Shown here one piece after another: positions 28,701-38,530 of a stretch of DNA of 64,000 nt. Both the position numbers and the translations under genes were made by a program. Position 1 is the stretch's first letter. Each line of letters opens with the position of its first letter. Below the pieces are notes generated by a model that did no database searches, was not told the origin of the DNA, and was given only the letters and a program-made list of their open reading frames with translations. Source of the DNA: Aeromonas jandaei (GTDB lineage: Bacteria > Pseudomonadota > Gammaproteobacteria > Enterobacterales > Aeromonadaceae); NCBI RefSeq assembly GCF_037890695.1, contig NZ_CP149571.1, positions 4,060,001 to 4,124,000 on the forward strand. The letters are read 5' to 3'.

Positions 28701-29441
28701 TTAGAATCCCAAGCTAGACAGCAGATCGTCCACATCATCCTGACCATTGACCACATCGGCACGGGCCTCGGGGTTCATGATGGGGCCTTCAGCTTCAATC
28801 CCGTTGACAGGAAGGCTGCGAGTTGAATGCTCTGCAGAAGCCTCACCAAACATAGTCAGCATTTCTATTAATTTTGTTTCTACTTCCTGCACAAGTTTGA
28901 TGACCTTGCGGATCATCTGCCCGGTCAGATCCTGAAAATCTTGCGCCATCAGGATCTCTGTCAGCAGTTGCCGTAATTTATCGGCATCAGACTCTGAAGC
29001 CTTAATAAAATCATCGAGTTGGTGACAGAGCGATTTGAATTGCCCAACATTCATGTCGCGGGACATCAAGGCATTCCAGTTCGGCATAACCAGCTGGATA
29101 TTGTCATTAAGACGATCTGCAATCGGCAGGCTGGCTTCTACCGCATCCATGGTGCGGTTTGCAGCCTTGTCAGTCATATCGATAACGTAGCTAAGGCGTT
29201 CCCGAGCATCGGGGATATCATGAGTAGCCAGATCGGGAATCCGCGGATCAAGGCGAAACTCTTGTAGTGAATTATGCAGTTGTCTTGTCAGCTGACCGAC
29301 CTTGTCAAACAGATCGGAGGCATTGGGGGCACACACTTCGGCAAGCAGATCATCGGCCAGTTCAAATTCACCTTGCTCAAGATGAGCAACAAGCATCCTT
29401 GCCTGGTCGAGCGAAATCATTGCTCTCGTTTTGGCCATCAT
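28701..29441 (-). CDS. cheZ: CheY-P phosphatase CheZ
   Basis: A 246-residue mostly helical protein with the CheZ signature LMAQDFQDLTGQMIRKVI that supplies the catalytic Gln, and the conserved C-terminal CheY-binding tail QDDVDDLLSSLGF. Start at 29441 after AGGAG; an ATG one codon later is equally possible. It dephosphorylates CheY-P to end tumbling or reversal signals. Confidence 0.94.
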   Translation of the reverse strand: MMAKTRAMISLDQARMLVAHLEQGEFELADDLLAEVCAPNASDLFDKVGQLTRQLHNSLQEFRLDPRIPDLATHDIPDARERLSYVIDMTDKAANRTMDAVEASLPIADRLNDNIQLVMPNWNALMSRDMNVGQFKSLCHQLDDFIKASESDADKLRQLLTEILMAQDFQDLTGQMIRKVIKLVQEVETKLIEMLTMFGEASAEHSTRSLPVNGIEAEGPIMNPEARADVVNGQDDVDDLLSSLGF

Positions 29442-29453
29442 CCCTGCAGCTCC

Positions 29454-29837
29454 TTAGCCGATTCGTTCAAAAATCTTGTCCAGTTTTTCTTTGAGCGTCG
29501 CTGCAGTGAAAGGCTTGACGATATAGCCATTAACGCCAGCCTGTGCGGCCTCAATGATCTGTTCGCGTTTGGCTTCAGCTGTAACCATCAAAACCGGAAG
29601 ATGTTTGAGTTTGTCATCAACCCGAATGGCCTTGAGCAGGTCAATACCTTGCATGCCGGGCATGTTCCAGTCAGTTACAACAAACTGGAAATCACCATTT
29701 TTCAGCATCGGCAATGCTGTATTGCCATCATCCGCCTCGTGGGTGTTGTTGAATCCCAAGTCGCGCAGCAAGTTCTTGATAATCCGGCGCATCGTTGAAA
29801 AGTCATCAACAATGAGGATTTTCATGTTCTTGTCCAA
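29454..29837 (-). CDS. cheY: Chemotaxis response regulator CheY (TTG start)
   Basis: A 127-residue single receiver domain: acidic pair in [12 protein letters not shown], phospho-acceptor Asp in [12 protein letters not shown], Thr in [11 protein letters not shown] and Lys in [15 protein letters not shown]. CheY-P binds FliM/FliN to switch rotation. The start is the TTG at 29837: AGGAGG lies 5 nt upstream, whereas the ATG four codons later has no such site. A short hairpin (29853-29868) sits just above the ribosome site. Confidence 0.95.
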   Translation of the reverse strand: MDKNMKILIVDDFSTMRRIIKNLLRDLGFNNTHEADDGNTALPMLKNGDFQFVVTDWNMPGMQGIDLLKAIRVDDKLKHLPVLMVTAEAKREQIIEAAQAGVNGYIVKPFTAATLKEKLDKIFERIG

Positions 29838-29852
29838 AATTCCCTCCTAAAT

Positions 29853-29868
29853 AGCCGCCTCGGCGGCT
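29853..29868 (-). promoter_or_regulatory. Hairpin above the cheY ribosome-binding site
   Basis: Stem AGCCGCC/GGCGGCT with a 2-nt loop lies between fliA and cheY, a few bases before AGGAGG. No U-run on the minus strand. It could tune cheY translation or mark the end of an upstream segment of the transcript. Confidence 0.4.
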
Positions 29869-29948
29869 CACTTACATGATGCTAAAAACGGGTTGTGTCG
29901 TGCGGATTATGCCTTAGAGTTTAGTCTCAGTGTAGCCAGTACAAACAC

Positions 29949-30668
29949 TTATAGATGCCAATCTCGCAAACGAGCACGTAATCTGTGCATTGCCTGACTG
30001 TGGATCTGACTCACCCGTGACTCACTGACATTCAAAACCTCGCCGATTTCGCGCAAATTCAGCTCTTCATCGTAGTAAAGAGAGAGAACCAGGGCTTCCC
30101 TCTCTGGTAAGCGACCAATTTGCTCGGCTAATGCAATCTGAAATCGTTCTGCTGCCAAATCATCGAAACCTGACCCGGAGGGAGCGTCATCAGGATGACC
30201 AATCACATCCTCACTGACCCCCAGATCCTCAATCCCGATAATTTTTCCGCAGGAAACATCCTGCAGCATGACATGATAGTCAGTAATCGAGACTCCCATT
30301 TGAGCCGCGACTTCCGTATCACGCGCATCTCGACCATTGGCTTGTTCAACATTTTCGATGGCTTCGGAGATCGCTCGGCTGTTGCGATGTACGGAACGAG
30401 GCACCCAGTCACCACGCCTAATTTCATCGAGCATGGCACCACGAATGCGGATCCCTGCGTAAGTCTCGAAACTGGCCCCCTTGCTGCCGTCAAAGTTGCG
30501 AGAGGCTTCCAGCAGCCCAATCATACCTGCCTGGATCAGGTCATCCAGCAAGACACTGCTGGGCAGACGAGCCAGCAGATGCTGGGCTATTCGCTTGACC
30601 AGCGGAGCATGTCGCTCCACCAGCACATAGGAATCCTGATGACGCAAGTACGCTTGGGCTTTATTCAC
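29949..30668 (-). CDS. fliA: Flagellar sigma factor FliA (sigma-28)
   Basis: A 239-residue sigma factor for late flagellar genes, the same length as E. coli FliA. Region 2 (VERHAPLVKRIAQHLLARLP, FETYAGIRIRGAMLDEIRRGDWVPR) and region 4 (LSLYYDEELNLREIGEVLNVSESRVSQIHSQAMHRLR) are intact. The start is the GTG at 30668, preceded by AGGAAGG and overlapping the flhG stop by 8 bp; the longer in-frame stretch upstream reads as flhG sequence in another frame. Confidence 0.94.
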   Translation of the reverse strand: MNKAQAYLRHQDSYVLVERHAPLVKRIAQHLLARLPSSVLLDDLIQAGMIGLLEASRNFDGSKGASFETYAGIRIRGAMLDEIRRGDWVPRSVHRNSRAISEAIENVEQANGRDARDTEVAAQMGVSITDYHVMLQDVSCGKIIGIEDLGVSEDVIGHPDDAPSGSGFDDLAAERFQIALAEQIGRLPEREALVLSLYYDEELNLREIGEVLNVSESRVSQIHSQAMHRLRARLRDWHL

Positions 30669-31545
30669 GGGAACCTTCCTGTGTTGTGGCCGGCTTTTGC
30701 AGCAAATTCTCCAGGAAAAACTCCAGATGACCACCCGGCTGATTGGGAACTGGCCAGCTTGCCGCCTTGTTGGCCAGCGCACGGAACGCCAGCGCAGCAG
30801 GAGATTTAGGGAATGCTTCGACAATCAGCTTCTGTTTGCGCACTGATGCCCGCAAATTGGTGTCGTAAGGCACGCAGGCTACCAGCTCAAGAGAGGTATC
30901 CAGGAAACGATCCGTTACCCGAGTCAGCTTGGCAAAGAGCTCCTGGCCCTCACGCAGGCTGCGTACCATATTGGCCACCACCTTGAAGCGGAACACCCCG
31001 TGCTCCTTGGAGAGGATCTTGATGAGAGCGTAAGCATCGGTAATGGAAGTCGGCTCATCGCACACCACGACCATGATGTCTTGCGCTGCGCGGGTGAAGC
31101 TCAGCACCATGTCGGAGATACCGGCTGCGGTATCCACCAGCAAAATATCGACCTGAGTCTTCATTTCGCTAAAAGCTCGGATAAGCTCGGCATGCTGTAC
31201 TGGCGAGAGCTCGACCATCGACTGGGTACCGGAGGTCGCCGGCACAATCATCATGCCGTACGGCCCCTCGACAATGATGTCGTCGATCGTGCATTCACCG
31301 GCCAGTACGTGGGATAGGTTGCGGTGTACCCGCAGCCCCAGCATGACGTCCACGTTTGCCAGACCGAGGTCAGCATCCAGTACCATTACCCGTTTGCCCT
31401 GCGCAGCCATGGCTCCAGCCACGTTCAGAGTGACGTTGGTCTTGCCGACGCCCCCCTTGCCTCCGGAAACGGCGATTACTTTAACTCGATTGTTTTGACG
31501 CATTTTGCGCAGACCACTCGCCTGATCCATATACATGTTACTCAT
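30661..31545 (-). CDS. flhG: Flagellar number regulator FlhG (FleN)
   Basis: A 294-residue MinD-like ATPase with VIAVSGGKGGVGKTNVTLNVA, VLDADLGLANVDVMLGL and ILLVDTAAGISDMVLSF. It restrains polar flagellar number by acting on FlhF and on the sigma-54 activator (FlrA/FleQ type). An N-terminal tail with the QASGLRKM type motif (which stimulates FlhF GTPase) is present. Start at 31545 overlaps flhF by 8 bp and follows CGGAG. Confidence 0.93.
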   Translation of the reverse strand: MSNMYMDQASGLRKMRQNNRVKVIAVSGGKGGVGKTNVTLNVAGAMAAQGKRVMVLDADLGLANVDVMLGLRVHRNLSHVLAGECTIDDIIVEGPYGMMIVPATSGTQSMVELSPVQHAELIRAFSEMKTQVDILLVDTAAGISDMVLSFTRAAQDIMVVVCDEPTSITDAYALIKILSKEHGVFRFKVVANMVRSLREGQELFAKLTRVTDRFLDTSLELVACVPYDTNLRASVRKQKLIVEAFPKSPAALAFRALANKAASWPVPNQPGGHLEFFLENLLQKPATTQEGSRE

Positions 31546-32959
31546 AAAACTCCGAATCTTCGGCCTCGCCAAAGCCTGCACCCCAGAAATAGGGCTCTTC
31601 TGTTTCTCGCTCCAGCGACCCCATGGCGGCTCCAACGAGCTGCGCCGCATTGGCAACCTGAATATCTTCCGGAACCCTTTGTCCGTCAGTGATATAGCTG
31701 ATGGGCAATGAATTCTGGATACACACGTTGATCACTTCGCCCAGATTCAGACTTTCATCCAATTTGGTAAGTATGCAGCCGCTAAGCGGAATACGCCGGA
31801 AATGGTCGACCGCCTCCTGCATCACCCGACGTTGGGAGGTTGCCGACATCACCAGATAACTGCGGATCCGCACCTTGGCATTCTTGACCAAGGTATCGAG
31901 CTGCTCGGTCAAGCGAATATCCCGTTGACCGACCCCTGCCGTATCGATCAATACCAATCGACGATGGCGGAACTGATAAAGCGCGCTGGCCAGCTCCTCG
32001 GCATCGCGCACCTGACGAACCGGACATCCCATGATGCGACCATAGGTCTGCAACTGCTCATGGGCACCGATCCGGTAATTGTCAGTGGTGATCAGCGCCA
32101 CCTGCTCGGCACCATATTTCATGGCAAAGCGTGCTGCCAGTTTGGCAATGGTGGTGGTCTTGCCAACCCCCGTCGGACCGAGCAGGGCTACTGCCCCACC
32201 CTGCCGCAAAATTTCGTCTTCACTGATCTTGAGCTGGGCAGTAAGCACTTCTGCCAGTTGAGCCATTCCTTGGTGGATCGACATATCTTCCGGGATCATG
32301 CCGGCAAGCTGATCGGCAAAGGCATCGTCAAACCCCATTTTCTTGAGCTCTTTGATGAGCAGCGCACGCATCGGCTCCCGGCGTTCCACCTCCTGCCACA
32401 TCAGACCGGAGATCTGGTGCTCCAGCAACTTGCGGATGCTGGCCATCTCCTTGCGCATCCCCTCCATCTCCTGATCACGTTGATTGGATTGAGGGGCACG
32501 AGGAGAAGTTGATGCGGCACGAGCCCGAGGTTTGGCTGGTTCGGGAGCGGCTCCCCACTGTCCCTGTTCGGCAAGGGTTTTCGGCGCAGAAGTTGTGGCT
32601 GCTATTGCGGCTGGCTGAGCGCCGCTCATACCGGCCGCATTGCCTGGTTGCAGCTTTTGCTGACGAGCAAGCAAGGCTGCCAGCGTATCGGCATAGTGTT
32701 CGTTCTGGTTGGGTGCTGGTTCAGGGCGCCCCATCTGCCGCGCAGCAGACGAAATATTGACGCTCTCATCGTTCAGCTGACGGCGAACCGGCGTATCTCT
32801 CGGTCCCGGAACCTGGGATTGATAGTCAACGGCGGCGACTATCTCGACCCCTCCGGTCACCTTCTTGTTGGACATGATGACGGCATCCGGCCCGAGAGTC
32901 TCCTTGACCTCGGCCAGAGCCGTTCGCATGTCCTTGGCAAAAAACCGCTTAATCTTCAC
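31538..32959 (-). CDS. flhF: Polar flagellar placement GTPase FlhF
   Basis: A 473-residue SRP-type GTPase that sets the site of the polar flagellum. N-terminal basic region (MKIKRFFAKDMRTALAEVKETLGPDAVIMS), then a low-complexity linker, an N domain and a G domain with VALLGPTGVGKTTTIAKLAARFA, LITTDNYRIGAHEQL, LIDTAGVGQRD and LTKLDESLNLGE. Its presence with FlhG marks a polarly flagellated cell. Confidence 0.95.
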   Translation of the reverse strand: MKIKRFFAKDMRTALAEVKETLGPDAVIMSNKKVTGGVEIVAAVDYQSQVPGPRDTPVRRQLNDESVNISSAARQMGRPEPAPNQNEHYADTLAALLARQQKLQPGNAAGMSGAQPAAIAATTSAPKTLAEQGQWGAAPEPAKPRARAASTSPRAPQSNQRDQEMEGMRKEMASIRKLLEHQISGLMWQEVERREPMRALLIKELKKMGFDDAFADQLAGMIPEDMSIHQGMAQLAEVLTAQLKISEDEILRQGGAVALLGPTGVGKTTTIAKLAARFAMKYGAEQVALITTDNYRIGAHEQLQTYGRIMGCPVRQVRDAEELASALYQFRHRRLVLIDTAGVGQRDIRLTEQLDTLVKNAKVRIRSYLVMSATSQRRVMQEAVDHFRRIPLSGCILTKLDESLNLGEVINVCIQNSLPISYITDGQRVPEDIQVANAAQLVGAAMGSLERETEEPYFWGAGFGEAEDSEFYE

Positions 32960-32975
32960 CCGTCATCTCCGCTAA

Positions 32976-35081
32976 CTAGTTCTGTCCGACTGCACTGACG
33001 ATACGAATCTGCTTGTCATCAGGCACTTCCTGATACGACAGAACGCGCAATCCAGGAATGGCATTCTTCACAAATTTGGCCAGGGTATTGCGCAAGATCC
33101 CCGATGTCAGCAGCACGGCTGGTTGACCTTCCAACTCTTGCCGCTGTGTGGCCTCCACCAGTGAGCGCTGCATCCGCTCCGCTAGGCCCGGCTCAATACC
33201 GGCACCATCACCGCCACCCGCCTGCAAGGATTGATGCAATATACGTTCCAGTTCTGGTGCCAAGGTAATAACCGGCAGCTCGGGATCCGGGCCGGCAATC
33301 TCCTGCACGATCAGACGGCGCAGGGCAATCCGGCAGGCGGCTGTCAGCACTTCCGGATCTGGGCTACGGGGTGCGTACTCGACCAGGGTCTGCAGGATAG
33401 TGCGCATATCGCGAATTGGCACGCCTTCATTGAGCAAATTCTGCAATACCTTCACAAGGTTACCCATGCTGATGACTTCAGGCACCAGCCCTTCAACCAG
33501 TTTGCTCTGGTGCTTGCCGATCATATCGAGCAGCTGTTGCACTTCATCGTGACCGAGCAGCAGTGAGGCATGGTTGGTGAGGATCTGACTAAGGTGGGTA
33601 GCAACCACTGTCGCCGTATCCACCACCGTATAGCCCAGAGTCTGTGCCTGGGAGACCTGATCCTTGGCAACCCAGACAGCTTCCAGTCCAAAGGCGGGAT
33701 CCCGCGCGGCAATCCCTTGCACCTGACCAAAGACCTGACCCGGGTTAATGGCCATCTCCTTATCATGGTAAACATTGGCTTCGCCGGTACTGACTCCCAT
33801 CAAGGTGATCCGATATTGATTGGGCGCCAAATCAAGATTGTCACGAATATGTACCGCCGGAACCAGGAAACCCAGCTCTTGGGACAGTTTCTTGCGAACC
33901 CCTTTAATCCGGTTGAGCAACTCGCCCCCCTGATTGCGATCCACCAGCGGAATGAGCTGATAGCCAACTTCCAGACCAATAACATCGACCGGCATCACAT
34001 CGTCCCAGCTCAGCTCTTTTTGCTCATGGGTAGGCTGCTCAGCATTTGCCGGCATCAACTCGCCCTTGGCTGCACGCGCAGCCGCCAGCTTCTCACGGCG
34101 CAGCAGCCACCATGCCCCAGCTGCAGCAACGCCTCCGAGACTCAGAAAAGCAAAGTGCGGCATCCCGGGTACCAACCCCATCATCAGCAAAATGCCGGAT
34201 GAGATGATCAGTGCCTTGGGATTGTCGAACAGCTGTCCCAGTACCGCAGTACCCATATCCTGATCGGTATTTTGCCGGGTGACTATGATAGCCGCAGCAA
34301 TAGAGAGCAGCAGGGAGGGGATCTGGGCAACCAGACCGTCACCGATAGCCAGCAGGGTGTAAATCTGGGCAGATTCGCTCAAGGTCAGCTGGTGTTGGGC
34401 CATACCGATGATGAAGCCCCCCAGAATGTTGATACCGAGGATCATGATGCCCGCAACCGCATCCCCTTTCACGAATTTGGACGCACCGTCCATGGATCCG
34501 TAGAAATCAGCCTCCTGAGTTACCTCCTGACGACGCTTTTTAGCCTCTTCCTGATTGATAAGACCGGCGTTCAAGTCGGCATCGATGGCCATCTGTTTGC
34601 CCGGCATTGCGTCCAGGGTGAAGCGGGCACTCACCTCGGAGATACGGCCAGCACCCTTGGTGACCACCACAAAGTTGATGATCATCAAGATCATGAAGAC
34701 GATGATGCCGACCGCGTAGTTACCGCCGATCACCACGTTACCAAAAGCTTCGATCACGTGCCCTGCAGCCGCACTGCCGTTGTGGCCTTCCAGCAAGACC
34801 ACCCGGGTAGAGGCCACGTTAAGTGCCAGACGAAGCAGAGTCGCAATAAGCAGTACGGTAGGAAAAGCGGCAAATTCCAGAGGACGGCGAGTATAGACGG
34901 CAACCAGCAGGACCACGATGGAGAGCGCGATATTGAAGGAGAAGAGGATATCCAGCATCAGAGGCGGGATGGGCAAAACCACCATTCCCATAGAGGCCAG
35001 CACCAGCAACGGGGTACCGACCCCTTTGCTCAGCAGCCATCTGTACTCTTTTAAGCGGCCCAATGTTGCCTTGAATTCCAT
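32976..35081 (-). CDS. flhA: Flagellar export gate protein FlhA
   Basis: A 701-residue export-gate component with about eight N-terminal spans, the conserved cytoplasmic loop ADFYGSMDGASKFVKGDAVAG, and the large C-terminal cytoplasmic domain that docks chaperone-substrate complexes. Standard length. First gene after a sigma-54-type promoter; flhF follows 16 bp later. Confidence 0.95.
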   Translation of the reverse strand: MEFKATLGRLKEYRWLLSKGVGTPLLVLASMGMVVLPIPPLMLDILFSFNIALSIVVLLVAVYTRRPLEFAAFPTVLLIATLLRLALNVASTRVVLLEGHNGSAAAGHVIEAFGNVVIGGNYAVGIIVFMILMIINFVVVTKGAGRISEVSARFTLDAMPGKQMAIDADLNAGLINQEEAKKRRQEVTQEADFYGSMDGASKFVKGDAVAGIMILGINILGGFIIGMAQHQLTLSESAQIYTLLAIGDGLVAQIPSLLLSIAAAIIVTRQNTDQDMGTAVLGQLFDNPKALIISSGILLMMGLVPGMPHFAFLSLGGVAAAGAWWLLRREKLAAARAAKGELMPANAEQPTHEQKELSWDDVMPVDVIGLEVGYQLIPLVDRNQGGELLNRIKGVRKKLSQELGFLVPAVHIRDNLDLAPNQYRITLMGVSTGEANVYHDKEMAINPGQVFGQVQGIAARDPAFGLEAVWVAKDQVSQAQTLGYTVVDTATVVATHLSQILTNHASLLLGHDEVQQLLDMIGKHQSKLVEGLVPEVISMGNLVKVLQNLLNEGVPIRDMRTILQTLVEYAPRSPDPEVLTAACRIALRRLIVQEIAGPDPELPVITLAPELERILHQSLQAGGGDGAGIEPGLAERMQRSLVEATQRQELEGQPAVLLTSGILRNTLAKFVKNAIPGLRVLSYQEVPDDKQIRIVSAVGQN

Positions 35082-35116
35082 CGCTTTTCTCGATCTTTAC
35101 TCGCTGGTTCCAGATT

Positions 35117-35135
35117 AAAGCAAACATCAAGCCAA
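35117..35135 (-). promoter_or_regulatory. Sigma-54 promoter of the flhA operon
   Basis: Minus strand TTGGCTTGATGTTTGCTTT has the GG and GC pairs with exactly 10 nt between them, as in the -24/-12 consensus TTGGCAC-N5-TTGC. It lies 36 bp before the flhA ATG in the flhB-flhA gap. Sigma-54 control of flhA is known in Vibrio and Pseudomonas. Confidence 0.75.
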
Positions 35136-35188
35136 GAATTCAATTCATTGATTTTAAATCATTTTATTTTTACTGCGTCAGATCTTTG

Positions 35189-36319
35189 TCATTTGCGATA
35201 TTCAGGCGGGATCGGGAGATCTTTTGCCAGCGGTTGCGGGCGACGGCCGTGTCCACGACGGAACTTCTTGAGCTGGAATACATAGGCCAGAACCTGAGCC
35301 ACAGCAGCAAACAATCCCTCAGGGATCTCATGCCCAAGTTCGGTGGAGTGGTAGATGGCACGAGTTAACTCGGGAGAGGGCATGATGGGAATATTGTACT
35401 CACGGGCGATCTCCCTGATCTTCATCGCCACCTCGTCAGTCCCCTTGGCGATGACCTTGGGTGCGGCGCCCGGTTTGCCCGCCTCATATTTGAGGGCAAC
35501 CGAGTAGTGGGTCGGGTTGGTGATCACCACATCCGCCTTCGGCACCTCCCCCATCATCCGACGTGCAGCCATCTCCATCTGCAGACGACGGATCCGCCCT
35601 TTCACCTCGGGTTTGCCCTCACTGTCCTTGAATTCGTCCTTCACTTCCTGTTTGGTCATTTTGAGCTGACGCATGTGGTTCCATTTCTGAAATGGCACAT
35701 CGATGGCCACGATCGGCAGGAGGGAACAACAGAGAATTATCAGCATCCAGAGAAAGAGCTCGAGCGCATCTATGATGCCACCGGGGTACCCCTCCATGGA
35801 GAGATTGAGCAGATGGTTGAACTGACTTGAGAGCATCCACCAGGCAAACAGCGTGATAAAGACCACTTTGGCGATCGACTTGATCAATTCGATCAGGGAC
35901 TGCACGCCGAACATCCGCTTCAGGCCGTTGAGCGGGCTCAACTTGCTGAACTTGGGTGTCATCGCCTCGGTCGAAAAGTTCATTCCTCCCATCAGGATGT
36001 TGCCAATAAATGCGACTATCGCAACCAACGCAAAGAGCTGACCTAGCGGAAGGAGCAATTCCCCCAGCAATGCAGGCACCATAGCAAGCATGGCGTTGGG
36101 GTCGAAAGCCTGCTCTCTGTCCAGAGTAAAGCCAGTCGTCAACACCTTCACCATGGCATTGGCGAGCGATCCCTTGAGCATCAGCAATCCGAACACACCT
36201 GCCAACAGGACACTGGCGGTACCCAGCTCCTTTGAACGTGCAATCTGCCCTTTATCACGGGCCTGTTGCAGCCGTTTGCCCGTGGGTTGTTCGGTACGTT
36301 CCTGATCGGTATCAGCCAT
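35189..36319 (-). CDS. flhB: Flagellar export switch protein FlhB
   Basis: A 376-residue export-apparatus protein. Basic N-terminus (ERTEQPTGKRLQQARDKGQIARSKEL), four spans and a cytoplasmic domain with the self-cleaving NPTH in VVITNPTHYSVALKYE, which switches export from rod/hook to filament substrates. The 8-bp overlap with fliR shows coupling. Confidence 0.95.
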   Translation of the reverse strand: MADTDQERTEQPTGKRLQQARDKGQIARSKELGTASVLLAGVFGLLMLKGSLANAMVKVLTTGFTLDREQAFDPNAMLAMVPALLGELLLPLGQLFALVAIVAFIGNILMGGMNFSTEAMTPKFSKLSPLNGLKRMFGVQSLIELIKSIAKVVFITLFAWWMLSSQFNHLLNLSMEGYPGGIIDALELFLWMLIILCCSLLPIVAIDVPFQKWNHMRQLKMTKQEVKDEFKDSEGKPEVKGRIRRLQMEMAARRMMGEVPKADVVITNPTHYSVALKYEAGKPGAAPKVIAKGTDEVAMKIREIAREYNIPIMPSPELTRAIYHSTELGHEIPEGLFAAVAQVLAYVFQLKKFRRGHGRRPQPLAKDLPIPPEYRK

Positions 36320-37109
36320 GGGCGCCCCCCAGACACTGGGTATCGATCAGCTCGCAGCTAACCTCCTGTACCCGTTCCCACATGGTATCGAAATGGCCAA
36401 GAAAGCCGCCAATAGTGAGCCAGAGGATCAGCAGACCTGACATCATGCTGACGGCAAAACCGATGCTGAAAATATTGAGCTGGGGAGCAGCCCTGGTCAT
36501 CACACCAAAAGCGAAATTGATAAGCAGCAGCGCAACAATGGCAGAAAGCGCCATCACCAGAGCGGCCTGGTACATCACGCCAAGGAAACCTGCGAGAGTG
36601 CGGATGGCGGGCAGAGAGAGCCCACTATCGGAGACAGGCAGCGTTTCAAAACTGAGGATGACCAGCCGCAGCATCACCAGATGGCCATCGAGCGCCAGAA
36701 ATACCAGTGTCGCCAGCATCAGATAAAACTGGCCGACGACAGGGGCTGACTGGCCATTCATGGGATCGACCAGAGTGGCGAAACCCAGGCTGGTCTGCAT
36801 GGCGATAACCTGACCCGCCATCACGAAACACTCCATCAGAAACTGGGTCATCAGTCCCAGCGCAATGCCAATCAACAGCTGCTGGGCCAACACCAGAAAA
36901 CTGCCGACGGAGAAGAGCTCGATGGGTGGCATCTTGGGTAAAAGAGGCGAAACAAGAAAGGTAATGGCAAGGGCCAAGCCAATTCGTATCCTGGCAGGGG
37001 CGAGACGGCTGCCAAATACCGCCATCACCATCAACAGGCTGCTCACCCGAGCAAGTGGCCAGAGGATGGAAGACAACCACTCCATGATAAGAGCGGTTGT
37101 ATAGGTCAT
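36312..37109 (-). CDS. fliR: Flagellar export gate protein FliR
   Basis: A 265-residue membrane protein of the FliPQR core, with six or so spans (LARVSSLLMVMAVFGSRLAPARIRIGLALAITFLV near the start). I take the ATG at 37109 after a G-rich ribosome site; a longer frame would overlap fliQ. Start overlaps the fliQ stop by 4 bp. Confidence 0.93.
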   Translation of the reverse strand: MTYTTALIMEWLSSILWPLARVSSLLMVMAVFGSRLAPARIRIGLALAITFLVSPLLPKMPPIELFSVGSFLVLAQQLLIGIALGLMTQFLMECFVMAGQVIAMQTSLGFATLVDPMNGQSAPVVGQFYLMLATLVFLALDGHLVMLRLVILSFETLPVSDSGLSLPAIRTLAGFLGVMYQAALVMALSAIVALLLINFAFGVMTRAAPQLNIFSIGFAVSMMSGLLILWLTIGGFLGHFDTMWERVQEVSCELIDTQCLGGAHG

Positions 37110-37375
37110 CCCACCACCTCGGGGATTTGACTCACCATCAGCACAAAAAAGTCCATCAGACTCTGCAAGCCCCAATGAGCACCAGCACCAAGAGCAAACA
37201 GGGTCACAATCAGACGAGGCAGAAAGCTCAAGGTCTGTTCGTTGATGGAGGTGGCCGCCTGAAAAATAGCCACCACCAACCCGATAGCAAGGCTGGGCAG
37301 GATCACGGCCGTCACCATGATTGTGACCAGCCAGAGCGCCTCGCGAAATACGTCGACAAAGGTTTCAGGGCTCAT
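37106..37375 (-). CDS. fliQ: Flagellar export gate protein FliQ
   Basis: An 89-residue two-span protein (MSPETFVDVFREALWLVTIMVTAVILPSL), standard FliQ length; part of the FliP5-Q4-R1 channel. Confidence 0.94.
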   Translation of the reverse strand: MSPETFVDVFREALWLVTIMVTAVILPSLAIGLVVAIFQAATSINEQTLSFLPRLIVTLFALGAGAHWGLQSLMDFFVLMVSQIPEVVG

Positions 37376-37398
37376 ACTGCCTGCTCCTTCGGCCCGGC

Positions 37399-38160
37399 TT
37401 AACCGGTACCCAGTCCGAAACTGTTGGCCAGAGAACCCAGGATCAGGTTCCAGCCATCCACCATGACAAACAGCATCAGCTTGAATGGCAATGAAACAAT
37501 CATTGGCGAGAGCATCATCATACCCATCGCCATCAAGATACTGGCTACCACCAGATCGATGACCAGAAACGGCAAGAACAGCATAAAGCCTATCTGGAAG
37601 GCGGTTTTCAGCTCGCTGGTCACAAACGCCGGGATCAACACCCGCAGCGGCACATCGGCAGGTTTCTCCACCTGCACGTTGGCGATCTCCATGAAAGTGT
37701 TGAGATCCTTGATCCGAGTTTGCGCCAGCATGAACTGATGGATGGGTAATTCAGCCCGCTCCAGCGCCTCTTTCGCCTGAATGGTCTCTGCCAGATAGGG
37801 CTGCAACGCTTCATTGTTGATGCGATCGAGTACTGGCGACATGATGAAAAACGACATGAAGAGGGCGATGCCGATCAGCACCTGGTTGGAAGGGCTCTGC
37901 TGCAACCCGATCGCCTGACGCAAAATCCCCAGCACTATGATGATGCGGGTAAACGACGTCATCATGATCACCATGGAGGGCAAGAACGAGAGCGCCGTCA
38001 TCAGCGCCAGTACTTGCAGGGTCAGGCTGTACTCCTGACTGCCATCAGCCATGGTTTTGACGGTCACAGCCGACATGGCATCCTGTGCCACGGCCAGCGA
38101 GGAGAAGAGCAGCGGGGTCAGCAGGCTGATCGACAGCCAGATCCAGTTAGCTTTTTTCAT
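37399..38160 (-). CDS. fliP: Flagellar export gate protein FliP
   Basis: A 253-residue protein with a cleavable signal peptide (ending SLAVAQD) and four spans. Family motifs [21 protein letters not shown] and [29 protein letters not shown] are clear. Overlaps fliO by 14 bp. Confidence 0.95.
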   Translation of the reverse strand: MKKANWIWLSISLLTPLLFSSLAVAQDAMSAVTVKTMADGSQEYSLTLQVLALMTALSFLPSMVIMMTSFTRIIIVLGILRQAIGLQQSPSNQVLIGIALFMSFFIMSPVLDRINNEALQPYLAETIQAKEALERAELPIHQFMLAQTRIKDLNTFMEIANVQVEKPADVPLRVLIPAFVTSELKTAFQIGFMLFLPFLVIDLVVASILMAMGMMMLSPMIVSLPFKLMLFVMVDGWNLILGSLANSFGLGTG

Positions 38161-38530
38161 GCTTGCCCATCAATTTGCCAAGCTGCTGGGAAAAAACCTG
38201 AGGCTGATTTTCATCGAGCGGATCTTCCAGTCGATAGAGGAAGTTGACCTGCTGTGGCGTGACCCCGACCAGCAACTGCTGTTCACCTACCTTGACCACC
38301 AGCAACTTCTCTTTGTAGCCCACCGGCAAGCTGGCGATCACCCGCATCTGGCTGCCTCCCATGGCGGTGGCAATCTTGCTCTTCTTGAGCAGAAAGCCCA
38401 GTACCAGAATAAGGCCGATCACCATCAGGCTGGAGAGCAACCAAGAGCTCAGGCTGGGGGCATTGACTGCAGCCCCGACATCGGCCAATGCCGGCAAGGG
38501 CAGCAGTAGTAACAGCAGCATTCGCATCAT
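38147..38530 (-). CDS. fliO: Flagellar assembly protein FliO
   Basis: A 127-residue single-span protein with a signal-like N-terminus ([16 protein letters not shown]), membrane helix [16 protein letters not shown] and the cytoplasmic motif [27 protein letters not shown]. It helps FliP assemble. ATGA overlap with fliN. Confidence 0.92.
   Translation of the reverse strand: MMRMLLLLLLPLPALADVGAAVNAPSLSSWLLSSLMVIGLILVLGFLLKKSKIATAMGGSQMRVIASLPVGYKEKLLVVKVGEQQLLVGVTPQQVNFLYRLEDPLDENQPQVFSQQLGKLMGKHEKS

Noticed and set aside
29869..29948. Possible sigma-28 promoter before cheY
   Set aside because: A TAAA followed at roughly the right distance by GC-rich sequence matches the sigma-28 -10 consensus in only about half of its positions.
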